Shown here in pieces: positions 35,844-44,844 of a stretch of 64,000 nucleotides of DNA. Position 1 is the first letter of the stretch. Every line of letters begins with the position of its first letter. The notes under the pieces are model-generated. The model made no database searches. It was not told the origin of the DNA and saw only the letters and a list, made by a program, of their open reading frames with translations. The position numbers and the translations under genes are program-made. This DNA comes from Segniliparus rugosus ATCC BAA-974 (GTDB taxonomy: Bacteria > Actinomycetota > Actinomycetes > Mycobacteriales > Mycobacteriaceae), in contig NZ_KI391954.1 in NCBI RefSeq assembly GCF_000185725.2, forward strand, positions 744,001-808,000, read 5' to 3'.

Positions 35844-36513
35844 ACCGTGTCCTTGTCCTTCGGAGTCACCTGGGGCTTTGGCACGCGCATCCGCCGCATC
35901 TGCGCCGACCGGGTGAAGGCGTACCAGCCGATGCGGTAGCCGGGCTCGGTGTTGTCGGGGAAACGCGCCGCGACCAGATGGCTCACCTTTCGTCCGAGCC
36001 ACAGGCCCTCGACCACCATGGCGAACAGCAGCACGAGCATCGCAGGGGCGACGTACGCCTGCAGCTCCGGAGAGCCGAACGAAACGGCGATCATCGTGAA
36101 CGCGATCGGCATGAACGCGCCGGAGAGGCTGCGCCGGGAGTCGACCACGTCGCGCACGTACGCCCGGACGGGGCCCTTGTCCCTCGGGAGCAAGTACGCC
36201 TCTTCGCCCGCCATCATCCGAGCGCGGGAGTCGGCCTGCCGCTCGCGGCGCGCGGCGCTTTGGGCGCGCCGTTCTTCACGGGTGAGCTTCGGCCCGGCGA
36301 GCGCTTTGCGCCGCGCCCTCGCCTCGGCTCCGGTGAGCGGGGTAGGGGGCACCGGGCCGCGCCGGGCTCCGGCGGCGTCCCGGCGTTTCGGGGTCGGCCG
36401 CCCCTTGCCGGGGGTCTTGTTCGGGGTTCGGAGGTTTGTCCAGACGGCTGCGGCTCGGAAAGAGCGTCCTGGGGGTTCTCTTCCTCGGCGCGTCGGGTCC
36501 ACGGTAGTTTCAC
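35840..36513 (-). pseudogene. DUF3043 membrane protein with an apparent frameshift
   Basis: DUF3043 proteins are actinobacterial membrane proteins of unknown function (M. tuberculosis Rv2206). The N-terminus VKLPWTRRAEEENPQDALSE starts at GTG 36513, 8 nt after a TAGCCT -10. The conserved core [20 protein letters not shown] and ARMMAGEEAYLLPRDKGPVR, plus two membrane helices near the end, are in another frame. The switch falls near 36405-36425, within C-runs, and equals a 1-bp deletion. The core frame is open far upstream, so a shorter protein could be made only from an unconserved start. Either a real lesion or a sequence error. Confidence 0.7.
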
Positions 36514-36611
36514 GAGCATCAAGGCTAGACCTTAGCGCTGCCGTCGTGTTCGGAGTATTGTGGGATGAAAGTCTTTTGCGACGGACACACGCATGAGAAG
36601 AAGGAGAACGA

Positions 36612-36968
36612 ATGACCGCCGACTTGCAGACCGAGGCGCGTGAGCACGAAGTCGTGCTCACCGACAGCGCGGCCGCCAAGGCCAAAGCGCTCTTGGAGCA
36701 GGAGGGCCGCGACGACCTCGCGCTGCGCATCTCTGTGCAGCCCGGCGGCTGCGCGGGGCTTCGCTACCAGCTCTTCTTCGACGACCGCACGCTCGACGGC
36801 GATCTGGTCTCCGAGTTCGACGGTGTGCGACTGGTCGTGGACCGGATGAGCGCCCCGTACCTCTCCGGAGCCTCGATCGACTTCGTCGACACGATCCAGA
36901 AACAGGGCTTCACGATTGACAACCCGAACGCGACGGGCTCCTGCGCGTGCGGGGACTCGTTCAACTGA
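36612..36968 (+). CDS. erpA: iron-sulfur cluster carrier, HesB/IscA/ErpA type
   Basis: A 118-residue A-type carrier that delivers Fe-S clusters to apoproteins. The three cluster cysteines are in GGCAGLRY (Cys about 48) and GSCACGDSF (about 112 and 114), with the usual CxC-G ending. AAAKAKALLEQEGRDDLALRI forms the N-terminal helix and strand. The ATG at 36612 follows AAGGAG by about 7 nt, so unlike most genes here it has a conventional leader. It corresponds to Rv2204c in M. tuberculosis and is monocistronic, ending at a strong terminator. Confidence 0.94.
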   Translation: MTADLQTEAREHEVVLTDSAAAKAKALLEQEGRDDLALRISVQPGGCAGLRYQLFFDDRTLDGDLVSEFDGVRLVVDRMSAPYLSGASIDFVDTIQKQGFTIDNPNATGSCACGDSFN

Positions 36969-36986
36969 GCTTCGGCTGACAAAGCC

Positions 36987-37034
36987 CAAAATCGACTGCC
37001 GCCCCGAGCCGGGGAGGCAGTCGATTTTGGTTTC
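36987..37034. terminator. terminator between erpA and asnB
   Basis: A perfect 15-bp inverted repeat (36987-37001 with 37017-37031) has an additional CCCC/GGGG pairing inside the loop and TTT after the right arm. It lies between convergent erpA and asnB. It is best oriented for erpA; the opposite side carries only CTTTG. Confidence 0.8.
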
Positions 37035-37054
37035 GGGCCGTTGATTTCGGCGAG

Positions 37055-37404
37055 GCGAGATTCTGACGGGCGAGATTCTGACGGGGTAGTGCGGTTCGGG
37101 GATGCTCGGCGCGATCCGGCCCTCCACGCTGTGTTGGCCGCTTCGTTCCGGGCCGGTGGCCGCTAGATTCTGACGGGGTAGTGCGGTTCGGGGATGCTCG
37201 GCGCGATCCGGCCCTCCACGCTGTGTTGGCCGCTTCGTTCCGGGCCGGTGGCCGCTAGATTCTGACGGGGTAGTGCGGTTCGGGGATGCTCGGCGCGATC
37301 CGGCCCTCCACGCTGTGTTGGCCGCTTCGTTCCGGGCCGGTGGCCGCTAGATTCTGACGGGATAGTGCGGTTCGGGGATGCTCGGCACGATCCGGCCCTC
37401 CACG
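37055..37404. repeat. 92-bp tandem array derived from the 3' end of asnB
   Basis: Three identical 92-bp units (37074-37165, 37166-37257, 37258-37349) are followed by a partial fourth (37350-37404) that is the 3' end of asnB itself. The first 55 bp of each unit equal the last codons of asnB plus 3 bp, with two base differences from the asnB copy. The other 37 bp have no counterpart in asnB. Each unit therefore repeats an out-of-use VEGRIAPSIPEPHYPVRI-stop on the minus strand. The array begins with a 15-bp direct duplication (37055-37069, 37070-37084). Identity of the units implies recent amplification. Confidence 0.93.
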
Positions 37405-39308
37405 AAGATCGCATGCCACAGCACGAACAGCAGCACGGTCCAGATCTTGCGGGAGTGATCGCCCTCGCCCGCTTGATGCCGGGCCAGCAGGCTCTTCGCG
37501 AAACCGAGGTCCACAAGCTGGCCGGCGCGCGAGGTTTCGAATTGCTCACGGACGAAGTCCGCGAGCAGGCCGGACTTGAGCCAGACCCGGATCGGCACGG
37601 GGAAGCCCAGCTTCGGGCGGTCGAGCACGTGCGCGGGCACCACCTCGGCGAGCGCTTGGCGCAATGCGAATTTCGTCGTCCCGGCGTGGATCTTGTCCTG
37701 GCGGCGCAACTGCTTGGCCACCGCGAAGACCTCGGGGTCGAGGAACGGCACCCGCAGCTCGAGCGAGTTCGCCATCGTCATTTTGTCCGCCTTGACCAGG
37801 ATATCGCCGCGCAACCAGGTGAAAAGGTCGAGGTGCTGCATCCGGGCCACCGGATCCCACGCCTCCGACTTGGCGTAGATCGGCGCGGTCACATCGGTGT
37901 GGCCCCAGTCGGACCCGCGCCACGGGGTGAGCGCGCGCAGCTCTTGGTCGGCGAAGTTCCTCGCGTTGCCGTAGTAGCGCTCTTCCAGCGTCATCGAGCC
38001 TCGCCACAACAGGCTCTTGCCCCGAACTCCCTCGGGAATCTTGGCCGAAAGCCTTCGCAAGCCGTGCCGCACCGGGGCGGGCAGGCCGGTGAGCGGGCGA
38101 AGGGACAGCGGCTCGCGGTAGATGGTGTACCCGCCGAACAACTCGTCCGCGCCTTCTCCGGACAGCACCACCTTGACGTGCTTGCGCGCCTCTTTGGCGA
38201 CGAAATACAGCGGCACCAGCGCGGGGTCGGCCACCGGGTCGTCGAGGTACCACACGATCTCCGGCAACGCGGCGACGAATTCGTCCTCCGCGACCACCTT
38301 CACGATGTGCTTCGCGCCGATGGCTTGCGCCGACTCGGCGGCCACGTCGATCTCCGAATAGCCTTCGCGGGCGAATCCTGTGGTGAAGGTCATGAGGTTC
38401 GGGTTGTGGCGTATCGCGAGGGCGGCGATGGCGGTGGAGTCGATGCCGCCGGAGAGGAACGAGCCGACGGTGATGCCGGGGTCGGAGACCATATGGGCGG
38501 CGACCGAGTCCTCCAGCGCCGCCAAGATCTGCGCGGCGGGGTCGTTCAGCCCCGGCGCGCCGAAGTCGGGCCGGAAGTGGCGCTCGAACACCGGCTTCTC
38601 GCCGGGGCGCAGGATCGCGTGGGTTCCGGATTCGAGCCTGCGCACCGAGCGGTGCAGGGTCTCCGGCTCGGGGACGTACTGCAACGCCAGGTAGTGGGCG
38701 AGCGCTTTGCGGTCGATGTCCTCGTCGCCGCCAGAGGCATAGGGCCCTCGCCCTTGCGGAGCGGGCGGGCGGCCAGACGCGGCCTGGGCGAGCGCGACCA
38801 CGCTTTTCTTCTCGCTCCCGAACACGACGGCTTCCGACCACTCGGCGTAGTAGAGGGGTTTGATCCCGAACGGGTCGCGGGCGAGGACGACCACGCGCTC
38901 GGCGGTGTCCCAGATCGCGAAGGCGAACATCCCGCGCAGCTTGGGCAGCGCCGCCGCGCCCCAGTGGTGCCAGGCCGCGACGATCGCCTCGCCGTCGCCC
39001 TCGGTCGCGAATGTCGCGCCGTGCTCGGCGGCGAGCTCTTCGCGCAGCTTGCGGTAGTTGTAGATCTCGCCGTTGAAGATCAACGCGTACCGCTCGGGGG
39101 ACTCCGGCGGGCCCCAGCGCAACGGCTGGTGCGAGTGATCGACGTCGATGATGGAGAGACGGTTGAACGCGAACGCCACGTCGTCGTCGTGCCAGACCCC
39201 TGGGTCGTCGGGGCCGCGGTGGCGCATGAGTTTGGCGGCCTCGTCCAGCGGCGACGCGAGCGCCGCCGCCGTCTGCCGATGGGTGAGCGCTCCCAGAAGT
39301 CCACACAC
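37347..39308 (-). CDS. asnB: asparagine synthase (glutamine-hydrolysing)
   Basis: AsnB makes asparagine from aspartate, glutamine and ATP. The 653-residue product has almost the same length as M. tuberculosis Rv2201. The GTG at 39308 is chosen because it leaves Cys2 (CGLLG) as the N-terminal glutaminase nucleophile; AAGGAG lies 11 nt upstream. The glutaminase domain has RHRGPDD and FNRLSIID. The synthetase domain has the PP-loop SFLSGGIDSTA near residue 285 and SGEGADELFGGY. Related proteins also act as amidotransferases on cell-wall peptides. The last 18 codons lie in the partial copy of the 92-bp array. Confidence 0.93.
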   Translation of the reverse strand: MCGLLGALTHRQTAAALASPLDEAAKLMRHRGPDDPGVWHDDDVAFAFNRLSIIDVDHSHQPLRWGPPESPERYALIFNGEIYNYRKLREELAAEHGATFATEGDGEAIVAAWHHWGAAALPKLRGMFAFAIWDTAERVVVLARDPFGIKPLYYAEWSEAVVFGSEKKSVVALAQAASGRPPAPQGRGPYASGGDEDIDRKALAHYLALQYVPEPETLHRSVRRLESGTHAILRPGEKPVFERHFRPDFGAPGLNDPAAQILAALEDSVAAHMVSDPGITVGSFLSGGIDSTAIAALAIRHNPNLMTFTTGFAREGYSEIDVAAESAQAIGAKHIVKVVAEDEFVAALPEIVWYLDDPVADPALVPLYFVAKEARKHVKVVLSGEGADELFGGYTIYREPLSLRPLTGLPAPVRHGLRRLSAKIPEGVRGKSLLWRGSMTLEERYYGNARNFADQELRALTPWRGSDWGHTDVTAPIYAKSEAWDPVARMQHLDLFTWLRGDILVKADKMTMANSLELRVPFLDPEVFAVAKQLRRQDKIHAGTTKFALRQALAEVVPAHVLDRPKLGFPVPIRVWLKSGLLADFVREQFETSRAGQLVDLGFAKSLLARHQAGEGDHSRKIWTVLLFVLWHAIFVEGRIVPSIPEPHYPVRI

Positions 39309-39402
39309 GGTCGATCGCACTCCTTCACGCTCGCTTGTTCGCCAGATCAGACCTGTGCAGTCTACGGACTAGGGACCTGGCTTCGGAACTCGGACGCCCA
39401 TG

Positions 39403-39422
39403 GTCTACGCTGCGTAGTAGAC
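39403..39422. promoter_or_regulatory. palindrome upstream of ctaC
   Basis: CTACGC-T-GCGTAG (39405-39417) is perfectly symmetrical and is extended by GTCTAC (39403-39408) pairing with GTAGAC (39417-39422). It sits 58 bp before the ctaC start in the asnB-ctaC intergenic region and may be an operator for the oxidase genes. No -10 can be placed with certainty. Confidence 0.35.
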
Positions 39423-39479
39423 AGTTCCCGTCGTGAAGAGCGCCTCAGACCCTAAGTCGGAGAGAAAGGTAGAGAGTTC

Positions 39480-40529
39480 GTGCGCAAACTCCGCCCTACG
39501 CTGGACTTTCGTCGTCTGCGTTGGCCGGCCGTCCTCGGTTTGGCCGCCATCAGCCTCTCTGGCTGCTCGGTGCGTGACGACTTCCGCTTCGGCTGGCCCC
39601 ACGGCGTCACCCCGCAGGCGACCGCCATGGGCGACTTCTGGGTGTGGTCCTGCGTGGCCGCGCTCGTGGTCGGCGTCATCGTCTGGGCGGCGATGTTCTG
39701 GACGATGTTCTTCGACCGCAAGTCCCGTCTGAAAGAGGGGGCTCCCGAGTTCCCGCGCCAGACCGGCTACAACGCGGTGCTGGAGATCATCTGCACCATC
39801 CTGCCGACGATCATCGTCGCGGGCCTCTTCTACTACACCGTGGTCACGCAGAACTACGTGGAGAAGAAGGTTCCGAACCCCAACGTCGTCGTCGACGTCA
39901 CCGCGTTCCGCTGGAACTGGAAGTTCGGCTACAACAAGGTTGAGAACGTCGGATCCATCTCCTCCTACGACGGACACCTCGACAACACGGTGAAGGGCAA
40001 GGACTACCGCGAGGGCGAAGGCGAGGAAGAGGGCAAGCGCCTGCCGCTCGCGGTGAACGGCCGCAGCGCGGACGACATCAGCTACCTCGAGTTCAACAAG
40101 ATCGAGACCATCGGCACCGACACCGAGATCCCGGTGCTCGTGCTCCCCACCGACAAGATCGTCGAATTCCGGCTCGCCTCCCGCGACGTGGTCCACTCCT
40201 TCTGGGTGATCGACTTCCTGTTCAAACGGGACGTGTTCCCGAACCCCAAGGAGAACCAGACCGACAACGTCTTCCAGATCACGAAGATCGAGCGCGAGGG
40301 CGCGTTCGTCGGCCGGTGCGCGGAGCTGTGCGGCACGTACCACTCGATGATGAACTTCGAGGTCAGGGCGGTCGCTCCGGAGAAATTCGCGAAGTACCTC
40401 GAAGCCCGCAAGGCTGGAAAGTCCAACGCTGACGCGCTCGCCTTGATCGGCGAGGAGCCGCTCGCGACGAGCACGAAGCCAGATCCGGTCCGAGCGGCCG
40501 AGCGCCCGAACAGCAGCCAGGCGCAATGA
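39480..40529 (+). CDS. ctaC: cytochrome c oxidase subunit II (aa3-type)
   Basis: Subunit II carries the CuA centre that receives electrons from cytochrome cc of the bcc complex. The 349-residue lipoprotein precursor has lipobox LSGC (Cys about 29), two membrane helices (about 55-80 and 95-120) and a C-terminal cupredoxin domain. The CuA motif [12 protein letters not shown] near residue 280 is complete. An actinobacterial insertion rich in Lys/Glu (GEGEEEGKR) lies between the helices and the copper domain. The GTG at 39480 follows AGAAAGG. ctaF is 34 bp downstream, as in Rv2200c-Rv2199c. Confidence 0.95.
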   Translation: MRKLRPTLDFRRLRWPAVLGLAAISLSGCSVRDDFRFGWPHGVTPQATAMGDFWVWSCVAALVVGVIVWAAMFWTMFFDRKSRLKEGAPEFPRQTGYNAVLEIICTILPTIIVAGLFYYTVVTQNYVEKKVPNPNVVVDVTAFRWNWKFGYNKVENVGSISSYDGHLDNTVKGKDYREGEGEEEGKRLPLAVNGRSADDISYLEFNKIETIGTDTEIPVLVLPTDKIVEFRLASRDVVHSFWVIDFLFKRDVFPNPKENQTDNVFQITKIEREGAFVGRCAELCGTYHSMMNFEVRAVAPEKFAKYLEARKAGKSNADALALIGEEPLATSTKPDPVRAAERPNSSQAQ

Positions 40530-40563
40530 GCGCGACGAGCGCAGCGCGAAGGGAGATGACGCG

Positions 40564-40980
40564 ATGAAAGTCGAAGCCCGGTTATTCGAGATCCTCACGG
40601 GGTTCTTCTTCGTCATGGCCGTGATCTACGGCGTCTTCACCGCCTACAGCCGTGCGGGCATGGAGTGGGTCGGCGTCACCGCCATCACGCTCACCGGCGG
40701 ACTGACCCTGATCACCGGCACGTTCCTGCGGTTCATCGCCCGGCGCATCGAGCTGCGCCCCGAGGACCGGCTGGACTCCGAGATCGCCGAAGGCGCTGGC
40801 GAGCTGGGCTTCTTCAGCCCCGGCAGCTGGTGGCCCATCCTGGTCGCGGGCGGGGCCAGCATCATCGCCGTGGCCCTCGCGATGGACCTGTTCTGGCTCC
40901 TCGCCGCTGGCGCCGTGTCCGTGGTCGCGGCGGTCGCCGGTCTGGTCTTCGAGTACCATCGGGGCGCCGAGAAGCACTGA
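40564..40980 (+). CDS. ctaF: cytochrome c oxidase subunit IV (actinobacterial)
   Basis: A 138-residue membrane subunit specific to actinobacterial aa3 oxidases. Four hydrophobic helices are visible: [61 protein letters not shown] and [20 protein letters not shown]. The cytoplasmic loop [33 protein letters not shown] is the family hallmark. It is transcribed with ctaC. No hairpin terminator is visible before the next gene. Confidence 0.93.
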   Translation: MKVEARLFEILTGFFFVMAVIYGVFTAYSRAGMEWVGVTAITLTGGLTLITGTFLRFIARRIELRPEDRLDSEIAEGAGELGFFSPGSWWPILVAGGASIIAVALAMDLFWLLAAGAVSVVAAVAGLVFEYHRGAEKH

Positions 40981-41037
40981 GGCGCTGTCTCGGGCATGAT
41001 GCGCTGGCTGTGGGGGCGTTGCGCTGTCGCTGAGGGC

Positions 41038-41289
41038 TTACCTGCGACCAGGAGGAAGGTCGTAGCCGATTGCAGTTCCGTCCTTGGGCACTTTGACTGG
41101 CAGATTGCCCGCTAATGCCGCTGAGACCGTTCCATGAGCGATGTACTCGGTGGAGTTGTAGGGGAAATACCAGGCTGTCTCAGTCTCCAAGACGCTATTG
41201 TCCAGGATGCTGACTTCGACCCCGATCCCCATATCCGCGAGTGCGCTTTCGGCACGTGCGCGGGCCGCTTCTTTGCTTATCCCGTTCAT
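41038..41289 (-). CDS. Imm35-like immunity protein (orphan)
   Basis: An 83-residue protein (ATG 41289; a GTG six codons upstream is possible) with the layout of the Imm35/YrhB immunity family. An N-terminal helix begins ISKEAARARAESAL, a central strand pair reads TAWYFPYNSTEYIAHGTVSA, and LAGNLPVKVPKDGTAIGYDL matches the family's LAGN-P-(I/V)-V-KDG signature. Such proteins neutralise polymorphic toxins. No intact toxin gene is adjacent. The gene has 65 G+C in 120 bases (41101-41220), far below its neighbours, and it splits the oxidase genes ctaC-ctaF from qcrB, which points to horizontal acquisition. Confidence 0.65.
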   Translation of the reverse strand: MNGISKEAARARAESALADMGIGVEVSILDNSVLETETAWYFPYNSTEYIAHGTVSAALAGNLPVKVPKDGTAIGYDLPPGRR

Positions 41290-41944
41290 CCCTTGATGGT
41301 AGTCCACGCGGGATCTTGCATTATGCTCTGCTCCGGATGGGAAGTGTTTCGGGCGCTACCGAGACCTCTCCAACGGTGTTCGAGATCAATCTCTCGCTTC
41401 CGCTCGCGTCTTCTGGGGGCAAGAGCGAGGCCGAGGGCTTCCTGAGACGCTCGATCAGGGGTTCTGCTGGCAGCTGTGCTCGTCTGCGGCCTGTCTGGGG
41501 CAAGGGGAGATCTTCCGGGCTGGTACGACATCTGGAAGCCGGGGCATCGGACCTTGTGCACGCGTCGCGTGCCGTTGCCCAGCTGTGGCGCATACGCTTT
41601 CACCCGCTTCACGCCCCCATGACCGCACCAGAGCCCAGCCTCGCCCAGCGCGGCGACTGGAGGGACGCAGGCACGGGCCGAGCGAACGGGAGTCGGGCTG
41701 GAAATTGTCGCGTTTTCTGTCGAAGGCGGCTTGGTCGAAACGTACTCTCGTGCGTTCTCGCAAGGCCGCAAGGTCGAGGTCTTGACAGCGGCGACAGGTT
41801 CAGCAGTTTCTGGTGGGAGCATGCTATGGGCGCGATCTCGAATCACGCAGACAGGCATTCGTCGAGTTGTTCCTCGCCATATTGGCGTAGCTGCTCGCAG
41901 GGAAACGACGAGCGCGGGGTAGGGGAGGGGCTTGTGTCTGACTG
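41290..41944. other. 655-bp stretch without an identifiable intact gene
   Basis: No convincing intact gene is found between the immunity gene and the qcrB terminator. Several short open frames lie on both strands. On the minus strand, stretches that look coding by third-position G+C change frame along the region: near 41600-41510, KRVKAYAPQLGNGTRRVHKV; near 41480-41321, ERLRKPSASLLPPEDASGSE in another frame. One minus-strand frame ends with a TGA that overlaps the immunity ATG. This fits a toxin or other accessory gene broken by several frameshifts, but no family was recognised. Confidence 0.45.
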
Positions 41945-42006
41945 GACTCCCAAACGAAGGAGCCCCCGGTCGGAAATCCGACCGGGGGCTCCTTCGTTTG
42001 GGAGTC
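41945..42006. terminator. very long hairpin terminator after qcrB
   Basis: A perfect 30-bp inverted repeat (41945-41974 with 41977-42006) has only 2 nt at the centre. It begins 5 bp downstream of the qcrB stop on the minus strand. It is symmetrical and so can stop transcription from both sides, isolating the oxidase operon from the island. There is no classical U-tract; the strength would come from the stem. Confidence 0.75.
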
Positions 42007-42010
42007 GGGC

Positions 42011-43696
42011 TCAGCGCTCGCTGCTGTGGCGGCCAGCGCTCACTTCCGCGACGGCGTGGTGGCCGTTGCCGTTCTCGGCCTGCAGCTCGCGAACCGCTTC
42101 GAGCGCGTGGTGCTCGGAGGCGTGCTCCGCGGCGAGCAAGGCCTCGTTCTCCTCGGCGGGATCGGCCGTGAAGAAGGAGCCCTTGCCGGGAGCGCCCGCG
42201 CTGCCGAGCTGGTTCATCTTCTTCGGGACCGCCGCGCCCTGGTACTCCAGCGGGATCGGATGGCCGTGGTCGTCCACTGGGCCGAGCGGCTGGTGCACCT
42301 CGATGTACTCGCCGTGCGGGAGACGGCGCAGAATGCCGGTCTCGATGCCGTGCTCGAGCACCGCCCGGTCGCTGCGCTGCAAACCGAGGCAGAACCGGTA
42401 GGTGGAGTAGTAGGCGATGATCGGGCCGACCACAAGGGCGATCCGGAAGAACCACGTCGTCGCGTTCAGCGAGATGTCGAACTTCAGGGCGATGATGTCG
42501 TTGCCGCAAGCCGCCGTGAGAAGGACGAACACGGTGAACATCATCGCGCCGACACCGGTGCGGACCGGAGTGTCGCGGGGGCGCTGCAGGATGTTGTGGT
42601 GCGCCTTGTCCCCGGTGAGCTTCTGCTCGAGGAACGGCCAGACGAACAGGAGGGTGATGTAGACGCCGAGGAACATCGCGGCGAATCCGGCCTGGGGGAT
42701 CGTGTGGCCGCCGACGTAGAGCTCCCACGCGGGCCAGATGCGCAGCAGGCCGTCCGTCCAGCCCAAGTACCAGTCAGGCTGCGAGCCTGCGGACACCTGC
42801 GCGGGGTTGTAGGGGCCGAGCGTCCAGACCGGGTTGATCGTGAAGATGCCGCTCATGATCGCCAGCACGCCGAAGACCAGCGCGAAGAACGCGCCAGCCT
42901 TCAAGGCGAAGACCGGCATGATGCGCACGCCGACGACGTTGTTCTCGGTGCGGCCGGGGCCGGGGAACTGAGTGTGCTTCTGGTACCAGACCAGCGCCAG
43001 GTGGACGCCGATGAGCGCCATGATGATGCCGGGGAAGATCAGCACGTGCAGGATGTAGAGGCGGGGGATGATGATCTCGCCGGGGAAGTCGCCGCCGTAG
43101 AGGCCCCAGTGGACCCAGGTGCCGATCAGCGGCAGGCCCAGCACGATGCCGGACATCGCGGCGCGGATGCCGGTGCCGGAGAGCAGGTCGTCCGGAAGGC
43201 CGTATCCGAAGTAGCCCTCGAACATCGAGATGAAGAACAGGCCGCAGCCGATCAGCCAGTTCGCCTCACGCGGACGGCGGAACGCGCCGGTGAAGAAGAT
43301 GCGCATCATGTGCACGGCCATGGAGGCCAAGAACAAGAGCGCCGCCCAGTGGTGGATCTGGCGCATGAAGAGCCCGCCGCGCACCTCGAAAGAAAGGTCG
43401 AGGGTGCTGGCGAACGCCTCGGTCATCCGCACGCCGGAGAGCGGCTGGTACACGCCGTGGTAGACGGTCTCGGCCATCGACGGCTTGAAGAAGAGCGTCA
43501 GGTACACCCCGGAGAGGAGCAGGATGACGAAGCTGTACAGGGCGATCTCGCCGAGCATGAACGACCAGTGGGTCGGGAAGACCTTGTTGATCTGGCGGCG
43601 CATGCCCGCAGACAGGTGGTAGCGCTTGTCCGCTTCTTCCAGCTGCTTGGGGAACTTCACAGCCGGGTTCACGACGGTTTCGACGGTGCTGGTCAT
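42011..43696 (-). CDS. qcrB: cytochrome bc1 (bcc) complex cytochrome b subunit
   Basis: QcrB oxidises menaquinol and holds two b-type haems. The 561-residue protein has the actinobacterial long form: an N-terminal extension (to about residue 45), then helices with haem ligands in [23 protein letters not shown] (about 111-133) and later [15 protein letters not shown] and [22 protein letters not shown]. The C-terminal hydrophilic tail (about 440-561) is rich in His and Glu. It is the last gene of qcrC-qcrA-qcrB and is followed by a 30-bp hairpin. Confidence 0.96.
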   Translation of the reverse strand: MTSTVETVVNPAVKFPKQLEEADKRYHLSAGMRRQINKVFPTHWSFMLGEIALYSFVILLLSGVYLTLFFKPSMAETVYHGVYQPLSGVRMTEAFASTLDLSFEVRGGLFMRQIHHWAALLFLASMAVHMMRIFFTGAFRRPREANWLIGCGLFFISMFEGYFGYGLPDDLLSGTGIRAAMSGIVLGLPLIGTWVHWGLYGGDFPGEIIIPRLYILHVLIFPGIIMALIGVHLALVWYQKHTQFPGPGRTENNVVGVRIMPVFALKAGAFFALVFGVLAIMSGIFTINPVWTLGPYNPAQVSAGSQPDWYLGWTDGLLRIWPAWELYVGGHTIPQAGFAAMFLGVYITLLFVWPFLEQKLTGDKAHHNILQRPRDTPVRTGVGAMMFTVFVLLTAACGNDIIALKFDISLNATTWFFRIALVVGPIIAYYSTYRFCLGLQRSDRAVLEHGIETGILRRLPHGEYIEVHQPLGPVDDHGHPIPLEYQGAAVPKKMNQLGSAGAPGKGSFFTADPAEENEALLAAEHASEHHALEAVRELQAENGNGHHAVAEVSAGRHSSER

Positions 43697-44844
43697 GATC
43701 TACGCTCCCAGAACGCTGGTCCGACAGGTTCGATGAAGTCGCCGTTCGCGACGAGGTAGCCCTCTTCGTTCACAGTGATCGGCAACTGGGCGAGCGCCCG
43801 CGCCGCCGGACCGAAGATCGGCTTCCCGTAGTGGAGGGCGTCGAACTGCGACTGGTGGCACGGACAGAGGATGCGGTTGGTCTGCTGCTCGTACAGCGAG
43901 GTCGGGCAGCCAACGTGCGAGCACACCTTGGTGTAGGCGTAGTACTCGCCGTAGTTGAAGTTCTCCTGGCCCTTGCGCTTGACGACGCGCTGGGCGTCCT
44001 CTTGGCGCAGGCGGATGAGCATGACCGGGTTGCGGATCCCGTGGAACGACTCGAAGAGCCGCTCGCGGGACTCCTCGGTCTCGCCCTTCCCGTCGGACTC
44101 CCGCCAGGGGAAGACGGTCTCCATGCCGCCGGACGCGAGGTCCTCGGGCTTGACGATCTCCACAGAGTAGATGTCCTGCGGGGTGTAGCGGCGCAAATAG
44201 ATCGGCTTGCCCTCTTCGCCCTTGCGCGGGGTCCAGCCGGTGTGCCAGAGGTCCGAGTCGTTCCCCTTGGCCCACGGGTTGCGGATGGCTCCGCCGAGGA
44301 AGAAGATCCCGGCGGCGGCGCCGAACACGCTGCCGCTGAAGAGCAAGGCGCGCTTGATCATCGTGCGTCGGGGCAGGGTGGAGGTCTCGAGCGAGTCGTT
44401 CAGGATCGCGCCGAAGGTGAGCTTGTCCACCGGCTTCGAGCCGCCGTCGTGGCGGTCCTGGACGGCGATCTCCTCTGGGATGAACCGCTTGGTGTAGACG
44501 ATCGCGCCGATGCCGAGCGCGAGGATCGACACGCCCATGGTGATGCCGATGAGCGGTGTCTCCCAGGTGTACGCCGTGTACCCGCGCTCGCCGGGGCCCG
44601 CGTACTCCCAGTGCCCGAAGAGGAAGACTCCGAGCAGGGCGAGGGCCGCGAAGCCGCCGAGGAAGAGCCAGAAGGCCACGAGCCGCTCGGCCCGCTTCTC
44701 GGCCTTGGTGCCGGGCACCGCCCAACGCTCGGTGCGGTGGATGAGGCGGACGCCGTCCTTGGCGAGGCCGAGGGTGACGAGCTCGTCCCGGCTCATCCTG
44801 CTGAGCTCTTCGGGGGTGGGGTCAGTTGGTTGTTCCTGGGTCAT
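43693..44844 (-). CDS. qcrA: bcc complex Rieske iron-sulfur subunit
   Basis: The Rieske protein passes electrons from menaquinol to cytochrome cc. The 383-residue product has three N-terminal membrane helices (about 57-80, 98-120, 172-192), typical of actinobacteria. The [2Fe-2S] ligands are in CSHVGCP near residue 310 and CPCHQSQF near residue 329. The ATG at 44844 overlaps the qcrC stop (ATGA), and its own stop overlaps qcrB, so translation is coupled. An upstream in-frame start six codons earlier is less likely. Confidence 0.95.
   Translation of the reverse strand: MTQEQPTDPTPEELSRMSRDELVTLGLAKDGVRLIHRTERWAVPGTKAEKRAERLVAFWLFLGGFAALALLGVFLFGHWEYAGPGERGYTAYTWETPLIGITMGVSILALGIGAIVYTKRFIPEEIAVQDRHDGGSKPVDKLTFGAILNDSLETSTLPRRTMIKRALLFSGSVFGAAAGIFFLGGAIRNPWAKGNDSDLWHTGWTPRKGEEGKPIYLRRYTPQDIYSVEIVKPEDLASGGMETVFPWRESDGKGETEESRERLFESFHGIRNPVMLIRLRQEDAQRVVKRKGQENFNYGEYYAYTKVCSHVGCPTSLYEQQTNRILCPCHQSQFDALHYGKPIFGPAARALAQLPITVNEEGYLVANGDFIEPVGPAFWERRS

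Noticed and set aside
37074-37404. CRISPR array
   Set aside because: The repeats are contiguous 92-bp units without unique spacers, and they derive from asnB.
41731-41922. Plus-strand small gene in the island
   Set aside because: The frame looks partly protein-like but has no ribosome site or -10 in place and low third-position G+C. It cannot be supported as a gene.
41286-42728. A 480-codon minus-strand open frame from within qcrB to the immunity gene
   Set aside because: Its upstream half is the out-of-frame shadow of qcrB and crosses the 30-bp terminator. Only the last part outside qcrB could be meaningful, and it is treated as a possible remnant.
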